Shown here piece by piece: positions 1 through 14,585 of a stretch of DNA of 64,000 nucleotides. The translations under genes were made by a program, and so were the position numbers. The stretch is from Ascaris suum (taxonomy: Eukaryota; Nematoda; Chromadorea; Rhabditida; Ascarididae), in assembly GCA_013433145.1 (NCBI GenBank), contig CM024176.1, positions 5,938,520-6,002,519 on the forward strand, in the 5' to 3' direction. Position 1 is the first letter of the stretch. Each line of letters opens with the position of its first letter. The notes below the pieces were generated by a model. It did no database searches. It had not been told where the DNA came from and saw nothing but the letters and a program-made list of their open reading frames with translations.

Positions 1-229
1 TTCGCTTGTTCTTTCTTCCTTGGGAAATGAAAGGATTGAGAAAAAACGGAGATACCAAAAGCTAATACACCATGCGTATTCTCCTTTCACCTGATTGGGT
101 CGATCGACTGCTCAAATATATAGTAACAAGGAAAAAACTAGTAATAATGGGCACTCATTTGCGAAATGGGAAGGTTTTGCAATTCATGGACGAGAAACGT
201 CTGGTGAGGCAAAATTTGTATATAAAACA

Positions 230-365
<136 letters not shown>

Positions 366-963
366 GGTCACTACAAACGATACACGGAAATATGATGCTG
401 CAACAGTGGAGCTGTGCAAGGATTTGCGATTGTTCACTTTCAAAAATGCACGGGCGATTATCTCAATGCCTATGCAGATTTAATACATTTCAATGTGCAG
501 TTCCAATGGCTCTCAAGCTGACAATATTTGGCAGACGTGCAAATACGCTTATTTACTTACTCGCAAATCCAAGACTCTGCTACAGACCTCATTCATTATA
601 GGTGCATAAACCAATTCATAGAAAATACACTAAAAAATCCTTATAAATAACCTAGTTGCACCTTTGCAATGAGCGTTCTATATTCCCCAATTTCATATAT
701 TCAAACCCACTGATGTGATGGCGTTATTTCTATTGCATTAGAGGTTGGTTAAAATCACTGTCAAACGCATTCGCGCAGTATTCCAAAGCCAAACATTTTG
801 CTCATTTCCGCAGATAATAATATAACGCAGCATATTCATGTTAGGATATAAGGGGAAATGAATATATAATCATTTAAGAAATAAATTATCATCCCGTCTA
901 CATCGAGCATGGTTATCACCTCCATTCCACCTTATTCATCTACTGCTGCTTGCGTGAACGTTT

Positions 964-1150
964 ACCGTAATTACAAACATCATCGACATCTGGATACCCT
1001 CGCTGAAGCATCAACAGCAACCCACAAACAATTGCTCCTCGGACAGGTTAATAGCATCGCTGACCGTAATTACAGACAACTGCACTCTGGATAGGTTTGC
1101 AGGAATATTTATAGCAACCATAAACAATCGTACACTGAGGAACAATCGCT
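964..1150. repeat. Diverged tandem duplication, period about 99 bp
   Basis: A unit beginning ACCGTAATTACA at 964 recurs at 1063. Matching blocks (CTCTGGATA-like, AGCAACC-CA-AAACAAT, CT-GAGGA) follow in the same order, with substitutions and small gaps between copies. No gene is recognised over it. Confidence 0.6.
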
Positions 1151-2616
1151 GATCTTTTCAGCGCATATGGTGAGAAAAAAACAAAATAGCGAGTTCTTAA
1201 AATAGATTTGCAACGAAGAAGCGACAAATGAAAGAGATAAGCGATTGCCGCAGTTCAACTAATCAATCTTCGAGCTGCTTTGTCCCCAACGTTGAATGAA
1301 AAAGCCATGCCCGCTTATGTCTGCATGCAAATTCCTTTCAACCTCAGCAATATTCTTATGTAATCATTTTTGTAGGTTGATAGACTGTGAGATAATCATC
1401 ATACGCATTAAACATTAAATTTCGTATAGAAAACGCGAAAGCATACATACAGTGATGACAGCAGAGAGTATCTTTGGAATAATCGACCCAATCTAGATTC
1501 CATGCTAGGTGCTGAGAATATAGACCAGGAGCAAAGCAATAGCCCCTCACTTTCCCCCCTCTCCCATGAGCATTTCTGAAAAGGAAAGCAGTAAAGACCG
1601 CTAAAAAACTTGCAGACAAATTTCCGTTCTGCACAAATTTTCAAACATTTTGGATCACAGTTCCTCCCATAAAAATTGCGAATTTTTGACTGGAAAAGCA
1701 CCTACAGCATAAAACGAATAGAATGCAATGATCAATATTCATTACTTCATTGGTATATATCCCCAATCGCACAAAACGTATATGTAAAACGATATTGTGG
1801 TCCGAAATATGTATGTCCAATTAGAGCTTCAAAAAAGTGTTGGGATGCTGCACAGAAAGGTTGCAAAGTGTGAACTCGGCATAGAAGGGGATCGACGATG
1901 CACAGAGGTCTCACATCGCTTTACATACCTCATTCAGTTTATATATGAGAAACTAAACGTTATTCACAAGTCTTTTTCTGCGATGAATAATCCTACTGGT
2001 AGAACGCAACATTTCCGCAACACATCACAGCAAGAAATGAAAAGATTTTTGAGGGATTTTGCGTTCGTTGAAAAAAAAAGAGAATTTATTTTATAGGAGC
2101 CTAATGAGCTTAAGGGCGATGTTCGGCGCTCTTTGCTGCCCTTGCTGAACGAGACACACTCCCGATGGCTCAACGCCACAAAAAAATTCATCAAGGAAAC
2201 TAATGGCTTGATGCAAATCGGATATCGCAAATCGCACTTCAACAAAGCAACATTTCACTACTGACAATGAAACGTTTATTTGGTCATTATTTGAAGTATA
2301 TATGAACAAATATGTGAAGGCAATGAAGAAGAAATATCCATTATGGAAAAATTTAGCGGAATGTTTGGAAAATGCTCCTAAAATTAAATTTTTGAACAAA
2401 ATATTACCACTCCGTTTGAATGCGTTCGACCTTTGAACTCTACATTTGAAATGAGAACTTTGAAATACAGCGATGAACGTGCTTCATCCTCTTGCTATTG
2501 TCAAATCCCACGAACATATTCCACATTTACAGACCGACGAGGACAAATTAGAAAACTTAAGCGCTTCTGCTCAGCAAGGCTGTCTCAAGTGCACACTCTC
2601 AAAAGTAAGTAAGACT

Positions 2617-2724
2617 TTGTAATAAGAAGTCTGCAGCGTAAGAAGCAAATAAGTAAGAAGTAACGGTAACTTTCTAACGTCACAGTACCTCTGCTTAGTA
2701 ATAAGAAGTATGCAACGTTAGAGG
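2617..2724. repeat. Short direct repeat (AGTAATAAGAAG family)
   Basis: TTGTAATAAGAAGTCTGCAG at about 2617 recurs as TTAGTAATAAGAAGTATGCA at about 2693, each followed by a GTAAG/GTTAG-like stretch. It appears to be local repetition in non-coding sequence. Confidence 0.5.
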
Positions 2725-5700
2725 TGATGATAAAGCAATGTGTAACAAGGATCGCACTTCAAGCATCATCGCATTTACAATTTTCCGAATTGAGGCAACA
2801 ACGTCGGCGGTTGGCCAATTAAATATATCAATGGTTATGGCTTATTTTGCAAGCAGATTTGCTGAAGCTGTTATAAGGAAAAAACAAAAATATTCTAATG
2901 TGGCAATCATAGCGATTCTAAGAGTGGAAGTGACGGATGACGGCATATGTCAGAAGCATGCTGATTGCCTATTATTGAGGCAAACGTTAAGTTCAACTTT
3001 TCATCGCAATATTCCCAAGTGACTCAACTTAGGAGTTTCAATGGCGTCGAGTCTATCACCTTAATAATCTCACATTTTTTGAATATTTATCAATAATGAA
3101 TAATAATATGTCATTTTTTGAACGACAATCTTCCAGTAGATAAACAATTTCGCTAAAAGTTTATTCAAAAATGTGGAAGTGAGTTTAGCAAGAAAATCTT
3201 CCGACTCTGTGATTCCAAATGTAAAATTTAGTTGCTAATTCAAAAAAACGTATCGCTTCTGCACTCCCTTGAAACTCTCTCAGTGACGCTAAATTCGTTG
3301 AAATGCACCTCTTGAGGCAAACTATCTTAGAAATATCTCTTTTTAAGCAGACGATTTGTTCCAGGATAGGGGCGAAAGGGTTGAGTAAAAAGTTTGAAAT
3401 AAAAGGAGGGCTCCCCTATTTCAGAAAATCCAAATTGATAAGGTTCCTAGGATTATTGCGTTTTTAAAATTACCAGTTTTTAGCAGCTAAATTTTTTGGA
3501 TCACAAGCGTCATAACATAAGAAACTATATTGGGATCTGCAAACTCTGATAGAAGAACATGTCATTCCTCAGAAGCACAGCAATTTGGAAATTCTCAGAG
3601 TTCTCTGAAAAATTATTTCATTTCATTGGAAGAATTTTGCAAAATATTTGAAGGTTGCTTCATTCTCTTTAATAAATCAAGCGAGCAGTTCTTGACAGAA
3701 GAGTTTCAAATTTGAATTAGTACGGAGATGATGGCCTCCGATTACGAAAATGTCCATGTAGCAGTGAGTGCATGCAGAGTAGATTGATTGTGAATAAAGG
3801 CAATGACCACCGTGATATGTCTCCTTGGGCTCTTCCATTATCTCAAACTCTCAGCGCGGCGTATACTTATATTCGAAGTGTGAAGATAATCTATAATAAT
3901 AAATGAAATGCATAGAAACTCGAAAACTGATTTCATAGATATTAGCAGCGGAAATTCAGAAGAAAAACTTGGAGAGAAGTTCCGACCACTCATCTGGTTA
4001 AATTGGTGTTAATGATGGTAGCGTCTTTTTCTACTGTAAAGGGGCACATCCACAAAAATACAGCAATGTACTAGTATAATGGTCACGAAGGAGTATCCTA
4101 TGTAACCTCTAGCAGTGCAGGGAACTGCTATTTCATGTTTTGCGCATCAGTAAGGATGACAGTTGATGACACCTTCAAGAAAATGAAGTTCCCTTCTCAT
4201 GCATAGCAACAATTCGACAAATTCAGTACACAACCACATACCGTTGTCTTTTTTTACGCCATTTTTGCTGCATTTGAAGCAGCAGCAATTGAGATACTTT
4301 TACACATGGCAGCAAATGAGTTTCAAGAATGATGCATTCCGCCAAGTTGTTCTGCTTTATAACATCTGCCGAACGCAACAAACGTCTTTATGTGAAATTG
4401 CTATGACCACTCGGTCTTAATGGCACTTTCGCTCTTTGCCTTTCACATCTACTTGTCTCGACAGCGAATGGGAAAAAAGTTTGCCGGAAAATGTTGCCAC
4501 AGGTGCCAGAATGAAAACCTGCATTTTCATGCGTTCACAAGAACTAGTGTAAGCCAGTGCGTTACTTCAAAAGGCTTGTTGCGTATGCTGTGCTTGAGAA
4601 GATTTTCGAGAGTTAGGAGGGCATAGCAAAAAACATCGAGATGTTTAATAGCTTTCGCTAAATTTTAACCAGAATTTATCCTCTCGTCAGTTTCATCGCC
4701 TATTTTAAAGAAAGAACAGCAGCTTGTTGGGGTGACGAAGGAAGGGGAGGGAACAGCTACTATCCCATTCTTCTATACCCTGCGAAATAAAAAAAAAGCC
4801 GCTCGTTGTGAACGAACAAGAAGCCGAGACTGCTAACAAAAGCGCCACTAGAACTCTCATCCGACAAGCTGATAGAGATATCCATCCGCAGCATAATGAT
4901 AACTGCTGAACAGTGTTTTCAAGCCCTTCTTGTTCTTCAAAGGTTTCTAAGAGAGATAGGAACTATGTAGAAAACGTTATCATCTATCGTAGTCTTTTGA
5001 CGACTACAAAGCTACGCAGTACATTATTGCTAAAGGATACAGTAGGAGCTTCTTGACCTGCTCTCTTGACGTTGTCATCGTGGTATCGGAAGCTAGCAGA
5101 ACATGCGATTTTTTTCTCAAGTTTGAGCTATTTTTTTAGCAAACACTTCCTATTGATATATTCCTATATTAGTAGTTAGGTGAAGCTGCTGAAGCGTTTC
5201 CGGGTTGACTGCAATTTTGAATTGAAGGCTTTGATTATTCTACTTGTTAACTGATTAACTATATAGCAAGTAAATACATGAAATGTAAATAGCAAATTGT
5301 TAGGTAAGTTGAATATGAGTTGCGTTAATGGATTATTTTTTTCTAATATAAAATGCAAATGGTTTGCTTTTTCAGTTAAAACTATTCTTGAACTTGGAAG
5401 AAAGAAAAGAAAACTGCAGTGAAGAAGTTTTAATGATTTTCCTAAACACTGACAACGGTCCTTACAAAAACGCAACGAGGACTGAATGAATACCAGAAAG
5501 GTGAAACGCGAAGGAAAGAAATAGAATGAAATAAATGAGAACGTCGAGTATGTTCATATACAAGCATTTAGTAGCTGATATAGCCATGCATGGGCCATCA
5601 TCATGGGTGATGCGAAAACATCTCGCGTCTTCTTATAATTCTAAGGAAATCCAGAGTTCAATTCTATGGATTTGTTCATTGAACCTTTGTCAACATACCG

Positions 5701-8700
5701 TCCAAACAAAATCAACAAATAATATCGATGGCTGCACTTGGCATCTAAAATTGAGCTCTAATTGCAAAGCGACTGCGTAATGCCAAATTGACGAAATATT
5801 AAACATACCATATCATAGTTCATTGTTATTTGACTCGTAAACCTTTCTTAAACAAAACAGTATTACTCAGTGTTGAAACTTTAAAATACGTCTTTATAAT
5901 CATCGAACAATTTCGCTTACTTTTCCAGTGTCCAATATCCCGCAAACTAATTGCCATATGCCTAAGAAGTGTCTCATTGTTTCTCAGCTACATTTCTATG
6001 ATGCGAAACTTCCGTTGCACCGACTCTGCATTTTCTCCCGCATCCACCTCCATTAGTATGTATGAACAAGTCCACGCATGAGAACAAGTCAGCAATGGAG
6101 TTTCTCGGGGATATGTTCCCGAGTCATCATCTAATTGATTTCTGTTAATGCGATAACCTATTACTTGCCACTATGATATAGATGCACCGTTTTCGCTGAT
6201 TATATCGAAATCCTTATCCTCATAGATATTCTCTAAAATCGCTTTGATTCCATTCAGCATTAGCGCTTTAAGTAGCTGCTAGTTTTAGCCTCACATAGAA
6301 CAAACTTAGAGCAATTTGGTCGAAGCAATTCAAAAAATCCTTTCCTGATAATCGTTCTTCTCTTGCCACATCACCCTTGCTTTAAAAATTAGCTCTTGCA
6401 GCAAGCAGCAACCGCAAATTCTATGATCTTATAATGAATAATTAAAAATAAATCAAAGAACTTCCGTTATTCCTCGAATATTTTCATCATCACATGCTAT
6501 CACACTGAATAAACTATTCATCTTCTACGCTCAAGCAATTCTCAAATCTCCCTCACAGGTTTGATTTCCATCCTATCATAACGGTGGCAGTCGATGTTTA
6601 AATATAAGAGATAATGTTCGGGGGTAAAAATGACGAGAGTGCATACTGCTATGTCTATTGTTTCTAAGTGTGGTTAGCATACTTAATGTGTTAGCATTAA
6701 AATGGCTCAGTCTGCATGGTTGTTTTTATTTTATCGTTTCCTCGTATAGAACATTTCCAGGAAATTTTCAATCTCTCTTCCTTTTTCAAGGATTCTTTGC
6801 GTTTTCTTCGCCATCTTTTCACCTCATTCCTTCAAATTTTGCGACTAGCATAAGCATGCCCTGCCCATCTATCTTTTGTTCAATATCATTGCCTCATGTC
6901 TCACATTAGAATCGGTTCTGTTCTTTTTACCATCTCAGACATGTACAAATGATTCATTCTATCATTCATTATATCTATCTTCCTCTTTTTTTGTTATGTC
7001 CGTCGTGTACTTTTCATTTTATGTCTGTCTTTCGCTTTCTTTTTGCTCCTTCCACATGTGTTCTTCATTATTTCTGGTATCCATACTATATGTATACTAT
7101 CCTTGTTCCAGCTTTTGTTCCTCGACCCTCTTCGGTGAGCAACTGCTTTTGTGTACAACATTTATTTCCATCTAGCATTGTCAGTGTGTTCACTCACTGT
7201 TCAAGTAAGTATTCAAAGCAGATCCAAAACAGTAGTGTGGTTTTGTGTAGCTGTGTGAAACGTTTTAAATCATGCCTCAATATCTCTCTCCTTGCAAGTT
7301 TTAATGATTTCTATAAAAGAGCACAAATATATATTCTCCACACATGCAGCCTACTTATTCGAACGCAACTCAAGCATTCTCCATTTTCCACCCACATTCT
7401 CAATAAACTGTCCCATTGTGCCTGATGCTTTAAAATTCCACCACACCCACATCCGGCCAAGCACGACAACGACACTTTCCATGGGTTGAATGACTTGATC
7501 GCAATCGTCGAAGCTTTGAAATAGACTGCGTTAATACAGCATTCAATGAATCTTACAGCTTGTAGATGATATCAAATGGGTCTGTTTATCAGCCACTTGT
7601 TAGCTGCGCATGATCATATCAATCCCCTTTCCTTGGTTTCTCCAATTATTGGTAAATTTACGAAGAACCAAAATTATTTCCTACATTTATGGGAGTCATT
7701 TCGAGCTCAAATTTCCATAAAGCCGATACTTTACACTTGGACTTATATTCGGCTGATATCATGAAGAAGTCGCATCTTTGCAAAGGGAAATTGACGGCAG
7801 AATCAAATCTCAGAAGAGACGACTTTTTTGCAGAATTACATGATTTTTTTCATCCCGTGCGCCAAAGTGAAGACTTTTTTCACTCTTTGGACCTTCACAC
7901 TGCAAGGTTTCACGTTGAGATTTTCAAAATTTATTAGGATTACCTCAGCGGACTGAGGAAGATTAATAAAAGAAAGCAACATACCGAGTGGACGTTCACT
8001 TCCATAAAAACATCGAATCAGAAAAAGAATTCAAAAGAATGCAATGAGACGTTTTGAAGAATCAACAAGGACGAAACGCACTAGCTATGTTCTCTGTTGT
8101 TTGCAAATGTGGTATTGCAATCTGAACATTAATTGATGTGTAACAGGTGACGGGACAATTTGTCGGTCGTTGCGAGAAGAAATACTTTTGCCAATCTCAC
8201 TGAACGACAGCCGCTTTACATACATATTTTTCATTCTATATCAGCAAGAATTTATCAGCAAATTTATCACACAATGGTTTCACTCTCACTTCTTAAACGA
8301 TCAGCATATTTCGTGTGGGATTCGATTACCTTAATTTGTGAAATGTGATATACTATGTAAATGTGAGTTGCCCTCAATCAATCTTTTCAGCAATAAATGC
8401 ATTTCATATTAAACTTCATTTCCTCTCTTATGTTCTCGTATATGATACTTCTATGCAATAATTAAATTATAACATTTAACAGCATGGTAAAATTGACAGC
8501 TTAAAAAGTACTATTGTATTCAATAATCATAACATAAATTACAACATTTTAACAAGTTAAGTATTATCACAAGGTGGAAATAGCAATAAACATAGGTTTT
8601 TGAGGTATATGGGAGATCTGAGTGAACTCGATACTGATGCGCCACCTAAGAGGCATGAGAGAGAGAGTAGAAGAGATACAAAGATTGATGGATGCAACCT

Positions 8701-11700
8701 GCAAATGTGCTATTTCTCAGCTAAAATAAAAGACCGCGTTAAACGATATTAATTAGCGTACAGGTGCATTAGCTGGTTGATGAAGTGCTCTATAGCACAT
8801 CTGAGCGTGAAGGCAGGTGAGAAAAACCTTTCGATGCGTCTGCACCTAGAGGCCGTGAACGGACTCTTCGAAGATCGATGATATTGGGGGTGCCTAAAAA
8901 ATTTCGTTCGGAGGTCGCTGTTCAGAAGATTGCGATGGCCGCCGCTATAGTAGTGAATGGCTATTTATGATCGAAATGTCATCAGAAATGTCATCGGAGC
9001 GGAAGTCATCAGAAATGCTGGACATCATCCAGAACTACACATTCAGTGGGCACATCTCTGAGGCGCACTAAGCAAATCTTATAGTCGTTTACTCTCAGAA
9101 TTTCGGTGAACTTTTTTGAAGTTTAAAACTTCGAGATCTTTTATCAGCGTCAACGACGTCGGTGCAAGGTACATCAAGAAATTTTGATGAGCACGTTGCA
9201 CAATGCTTCGCCTCTAAATTCTGCAAAACATGAGCGTGCTCACGAAAGCAATTTTTGGATGTTCTATGCAATTTTAATAATATAAGAACGCATTGCTTAA
9301 TATTATGGTTTAGTGAGTCAGTTCATACACATTCATCGGATAATACTCATTTCTTAGCGCTCATTTCTCAATTGTTGAGTTGGAACATCAGGAGATAAAT
9401 CAGTTTCAAGTAATCAGACATCAACAAGCACATCAACCAGTCAAACATCAGCAGACACGTCAACAATACCGCTTGATTTTAGCATTCATTATGCATAGTT
9501 GTACACAGAATTTAACAATCACTTAGATAAATGTCTTTCTTGAGTGTGCAATCAATCTACATTTCCTGCATGCACTCCTGAACAACATGCATCCCCCGTC
9601 CACATTTACATATTTTCATGAACTCTAACAGATTTCCATCGAAATAGAGGAAAAAGTGAGTGATGGAGAGGAACCGAAAAGGAGGAAATTCAAAACAATA
9701 GCTCACAGAAATGTCAAATCTTTGATTAGTTACCTAAGTTTTTCAACAACGGCGAGCTACAGGCACTATAAATATAGATAGAATGTTACACATCTCATCT
9801 CACCGGGTCTATGATTACTATATTCCTAGAACTAATAGTACTACTGTATCACATTACTCACATCTCATTACGTAACGTCAATGAATAACTCTAAAAAATT
9901 CTACTAAAATTCAGGGAAAATAGCTTGAGAATGCTGACGTTTTCAGCTGGTTAAAAATTTATCTCGAAGTTTATGAAGTGAAATGACTTAAATGCGTATT
10001 TGTATTTGCAAAGAAGATAAACCGATGTTTTCCAGACCCATCCCCCTTCCTCACCATTACACAAATCCTTAATCAACTTTTCTTTCCAAAAATAGTCTAT
10101 GTCGAAATATGACAGAAATTCATTTGATACAAATCGCCTTATGTTCGATATAATTCAAATTAAAAACGTAGCACTTGGAAAAATATGATTCCGTTAGCGG
10201 TAGTCAGATAAACATACATAAAGCTATACTTATACTTTATAGACTGCACAGATGGACATGAGAATCGATCGCTGCACTGCGAAGAAGACGTCAATTCGAG
10301 TCTATAAAAGATGGGGAATTGGTTTAGTTGCAGTAATCATTTTAGAATAACCAATAGATCGACTATTCTTATGAGAGAGCATTGTGCTACAAAGAACGAA
10401 ATGAAACGAAGAATGAATAGAAGCAGTTGAGGAACGCAGAGAAATACTGAAGAGAGAAGACATCGCAAGAAAACGGAACTCCTCACTGACGATGATATCA
10501 ACAAGGAGGTATTCGCATCGAATGGACTTAGTATCGTGTTTGCTTATAGATTTATGGAATAAGAAACGTTCTCAAGATAAGTATCGGCCTACCTCAATAG
10601 AGAAGTAAATGAGGGTACTTCTTTCCAGTTTCTTTTGAAAGCTTTATTTTGTTTCGCCCGAGATCGAGGCCTTTTCCCAAGCAAACTCATTTTCGAAGCC
10701 ATACCTGTATTTAGTCAGACATCTCACTTTAATAGGATTCATTAAAGCTTCCAATTTTTGCGAACGACCAATGTGCTATCCTATAACTCCAATGATAAGA
10801 CGCCTCTAATCAACGCTTACCTAACATGTCGCATTAGATGCCTATGGAACTCAGCAACTCACTTCATTCCTCCCCTCCACCCTTTCCCTTCTTCCCGTTC
10901 TCCTATGGCGCAGGCATAAAGTTGTCACTGCTTGAAGTAGAAGGCCGCAGCATAGCAATCAGAGGAATGTACGAATGGAATAACTGCTGTTCAAGAGGGG
11001 TCGGAACAACGCATACTGACAGCTATGGAAATGCCAGCCGGCTCCGCATAAGCCGACGTGAGTTTCCGAAAGAGTTAGTGCGTGAAAGTGGTCGGGCTAT
11101 TTTCGAAGCAAAAGCAGGAGAAAGCGTGATTGAGTCACATTTTCTCGTGCACGGCCTGACACGGCGTGGTCTGATCTGACATAACTGCTGACCACGTTCT
11201 CCTGCTTTTTTAAAGCGATTGTGTCAACATTAGTGCCTTGTGTGATGCAAAGTTCCAAGCAAACGGGATTTCAATTAAATTAGTAAGCTTACAACAAAAC
11301 AGCTTAGGAGAGCACTCATAAAATGAGGATAGGATATCGGTGTTCAATATTCTAAAACACTCAACTACGAGATGCCAGTGTTTAATTCTTTTATGTTTTG
11401 TTTGATTAATTACATACCTTTTATTAGACAAGCTTCTCGGACAAAACCTGAACGCGAGGAATCCGAGAAAAAGCTTTATTGCTGCGAACAACGTCTTGAA
11501 TCGCTTAGCGAATATCGGTCGGGGATGCCACAAGACAAATTCGGAACATATGGAAGAAGGCAATGCAGAGAAAATGCAAAAAAAGTGCTTCTGCATTTTA
11601 GCTCATTGAATCAGTCAATTGTTCAAGCAAACGATGACAAATGCCTATTACGTTTCCCGCTGTAGAGCGGACCGGCCCAACCACGAAGCAAACATTTAGT

Positions 11701-14403
11701 TGCTAGGATGTGCCTGGCAGGCAACGAAACAAGTCCACACTTCAAATCCCACGAAGCTCTTAATAACTCAAACGAAATCTAAAAGCTTGCGAGGAAATTA
11801 GACATGATAGTTCTCCGTGGTTCAGATCATATTCACAATATTTCATAGTCCTAGGTTTCGTGATTCACAAATTGAATTAACGAATGAGTGTATAACATGC
11901 ACAGGGCTATAAGGAAGTAGAAGAGAGGGGGGAGGGAAAAGGAAGGGGAGGGATCGTGGTGTACAGTGCGCGAAAGACAAGATGGTTGAAGAAGAAAGCG
12001 GTTAGGCGGGGATTTTTTTTTGGCGAAATGAAGGTAGTGGGAAAAGTGTGAGCTCTCTCTCCCATGAAATTACCCTCCAAGTGCATGTCCAAGAGGCTGT
12101 TGTTCGGCTCACTCATCATAGCTGACTGAATAGATGCCACAAATGAAGTTCTGTTAGTCAAAACTTTGAGCGTTAGTGGGTAACGCCACAAAAATTCTCG
12201 GCTGTTTGAGTCGACTTATCTTATCAATGTTGCTCTTGAATATTTTTTAGTCTGAAGAGCGTCATTTTAGCTAAACAAAGCTGTTAAATAGAGCATCAAG
12301 TTAAAAAGCACTTTTCGCTCAGCGCTACTATTTACTACGTCTTCAAAGAAGAAACATTGAGTATTACATGCATTTTATTTACTAATGAGTTCATTTATTT
12401 CAGCTTACATGAATTTGTTGACTTTCATTGTGATTGTTGCGCGATAATTTAGTAAAGTGTGTAATTAAATTGCATGCTGAAACGTGCTAAGTTTTGGAAG
12501 TTTCTCGGAATTGCGTCTATTTCACTGCTGCTCGAGGTGGGGTTTTTTTTTGAAAAATTAGGCTTCATATTACAGAACTTGTCACGAAAATGGAATGCAA
12601 ATTTATAATTCGTCGGCTACTTGTGAATTAATATTTTCCGCTAAGAGAATAATACCCTGGTCTTATAAAACTCATTTTTATAGTAGCGAAATGAGGTGTG
12701 GAGGTTTACCTGAATTTGTTTAGCAACTCGAAAGTTTGGCGTTCCTTAATAGTACCTTAAGGCAGCGTTTGTGCTGTGCCACATCTTATCATAACACATT
12801 TTTCTTAGAACATATTTTTATTACCTTGTGTTCTTTAGGCCTTAAAGTATACCTATGCTACATTACACGCGCTTTTCAAAAATCTGCTGTACTAATAGCA
12901 CAGAGAGCACAGTGTAGTATTGTTAGGATATTTTAGTGGATATTGAAAACATTTCAATTAAAATAATGATTAAAATATGATTGTGAATTTCACATTTTCA
13001 GAAAAGACTTACAAGAAAGTCACACCAATATATTCATAAGAAATATGCGGAAGTTATGCTGAAGTTTGAATGACTGAAAATCTAAACATTAGCGTTCAAA
13101 TAAGGCGGCATCATTGAATACGTTCTCAAAAACATAAATTTGCTCAAAGAAGCGTTTCGAAGAAATTTAACTTTCTGGTGAACAAACGAACGCGCGGACG
13201 CGCAAGCAGAACAAAAGGAAGGAGGAAGTTTCTCAAGCTCTATTTGTTGTCAAATGCGAGATTGATCTCATTTCTACTCTAAAGCTGATCAACAAAAGTA
13301 ATTAAACGATAACTGTGCACTTGGTAATTTATTCACTCTAGAAGTGAAGTGTAGATTGCATCTTTCGTATGATGATTTAAAAGTCGACTGTATAAAAAAC
13401 CCTAGGTAGAAAAATGAGGACACTCATTTCAGCAACATGTTTAGGAAGCGCCACTAAAAAAGACGAGCACTCGGTAGAGCGACAGCTTCAGGAAAATGCT
13501 TCCGGTATCGTGCATGCGACTCATAAAAATCGAGTGCAATGGCAGCTATGCCGTAACTCAATATCTCTTGCTGTCAGAAGGATCGAACGAGCAACAAACA
13601 AAAATTAAACTTTCATTCATCCACCAATAGAAGAATAAAAATAGCAAGAGAGCAATACAGCTTGTAAACGCCAAATGAATAGGAACTATCGAAGAAGTGA
13701 TCAGTGATTGTTGTAACGCAAAAAGTAATGAATATAAATAGAGACTACAGAGTGACGCCTTTTATTATTATGTTCAGAGTGATCCAGCAGTGTTGCTTCA
13801 TAACGCGAAAATGCGCATTTTTCACTGGTCTGCATCGGTTTTGCCATATGCACATCAACCAGCATTAAAATGTGCATACATCAATAAACAAATCCAGTCT
13901 CTACTTTATAAAAGGAAGAACAAAAAGAAACGGTTTTTATGTGCCTTTCCAAATTTGCATATATTAAATGCAATAAGGAAAACTTATATGTGTATATGTA
14001 TGTCGTAGAACTTTTAACTTGGCAAAAACTGAAGATAGTATTAAGGAATTTATATGCATGATGTACACCGTAATGATCACATATGCCATCATCACTCACG
14101 CTTATCTATCAAATATTGTGCGAATTGTAGGCATTGAAAGTGCGAAAATATTAGAATGCAATTTACATGATTAGGGTTTTCATTTCACCTTAGTCAGGTC
14201 AAAAAAGAGACGGAAACACGAATCCTTCATGGAATATTTGTGCGAACTTTCAGAGCACTCCAAATATGCAAGTATGTTTAATTGGTTGTTGGAAGGCTAT
14301 GAAGCAAGTTATGCACCTAAGTGGGAATGCAAAGCTTCACTTCGTGACAGCTCCTCAGCTGCCCTTCTCCTCTTGTCATCGTATAGAAATAAATATGTCC
14401 TCA

Positions 14404-14585
14404 TCATTTGGCTTCTTTAAGAGTGACAGCTGCACCAGTTTTCAGCAGTCTCTTGATCTTCGCTGTATCATTTGCCAACGTACGATCGAGATCGGTGCTG
14501 AGACAACTTGTAGCTGCATTTTTTTGATCAACCAAACTAAGCGCACCGTTGCAATTTTCGTCTGCTATCTGGACGAATCGGCACG
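14404..14585 (-). CDS. Probable terminal exon of an unrecognised minus-strand gene
   Basis: A very good acceptor (TTTTCAATTTCACTAG) is followed by 2 nt and 59 codons ending in TGA. The peptide (CRFVQIADENCNGALSLV at the start, DRTLANDTAKIKRLLKTG in the middle, TLKEAK at the end) has natural-looking composition with a charged amphipathic stretch. It has no internal ATG, so it must be spliced to upstream exons. Protein-like stretches on the same strand at 15878-15999 and 16084-16190 could be partners, but I could not join them in phase. The opposite strand is also open here and contains CIICQR, which tempts a zinc-finger reading; the minus-strand reading is preferred for its acceptor and composition. 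Function unknown. Confidence 0.4.

Noticed and set aside
6949..7425. 158-codon plus-strand open frame rich in Phe, Ser and Cys
   Set aside because: Composition follows pyrimidine-rich DNA (TTC/TCT runs). No start context, splice sites or motifs support a gene.
14440..14535. Plus-strand CIICQR...CSC pattern resembling part of a zinc finger
   Set aside because: Cysteine spacing is incomplete, and the opposite strand reads as a better exon with a strong acceptor.
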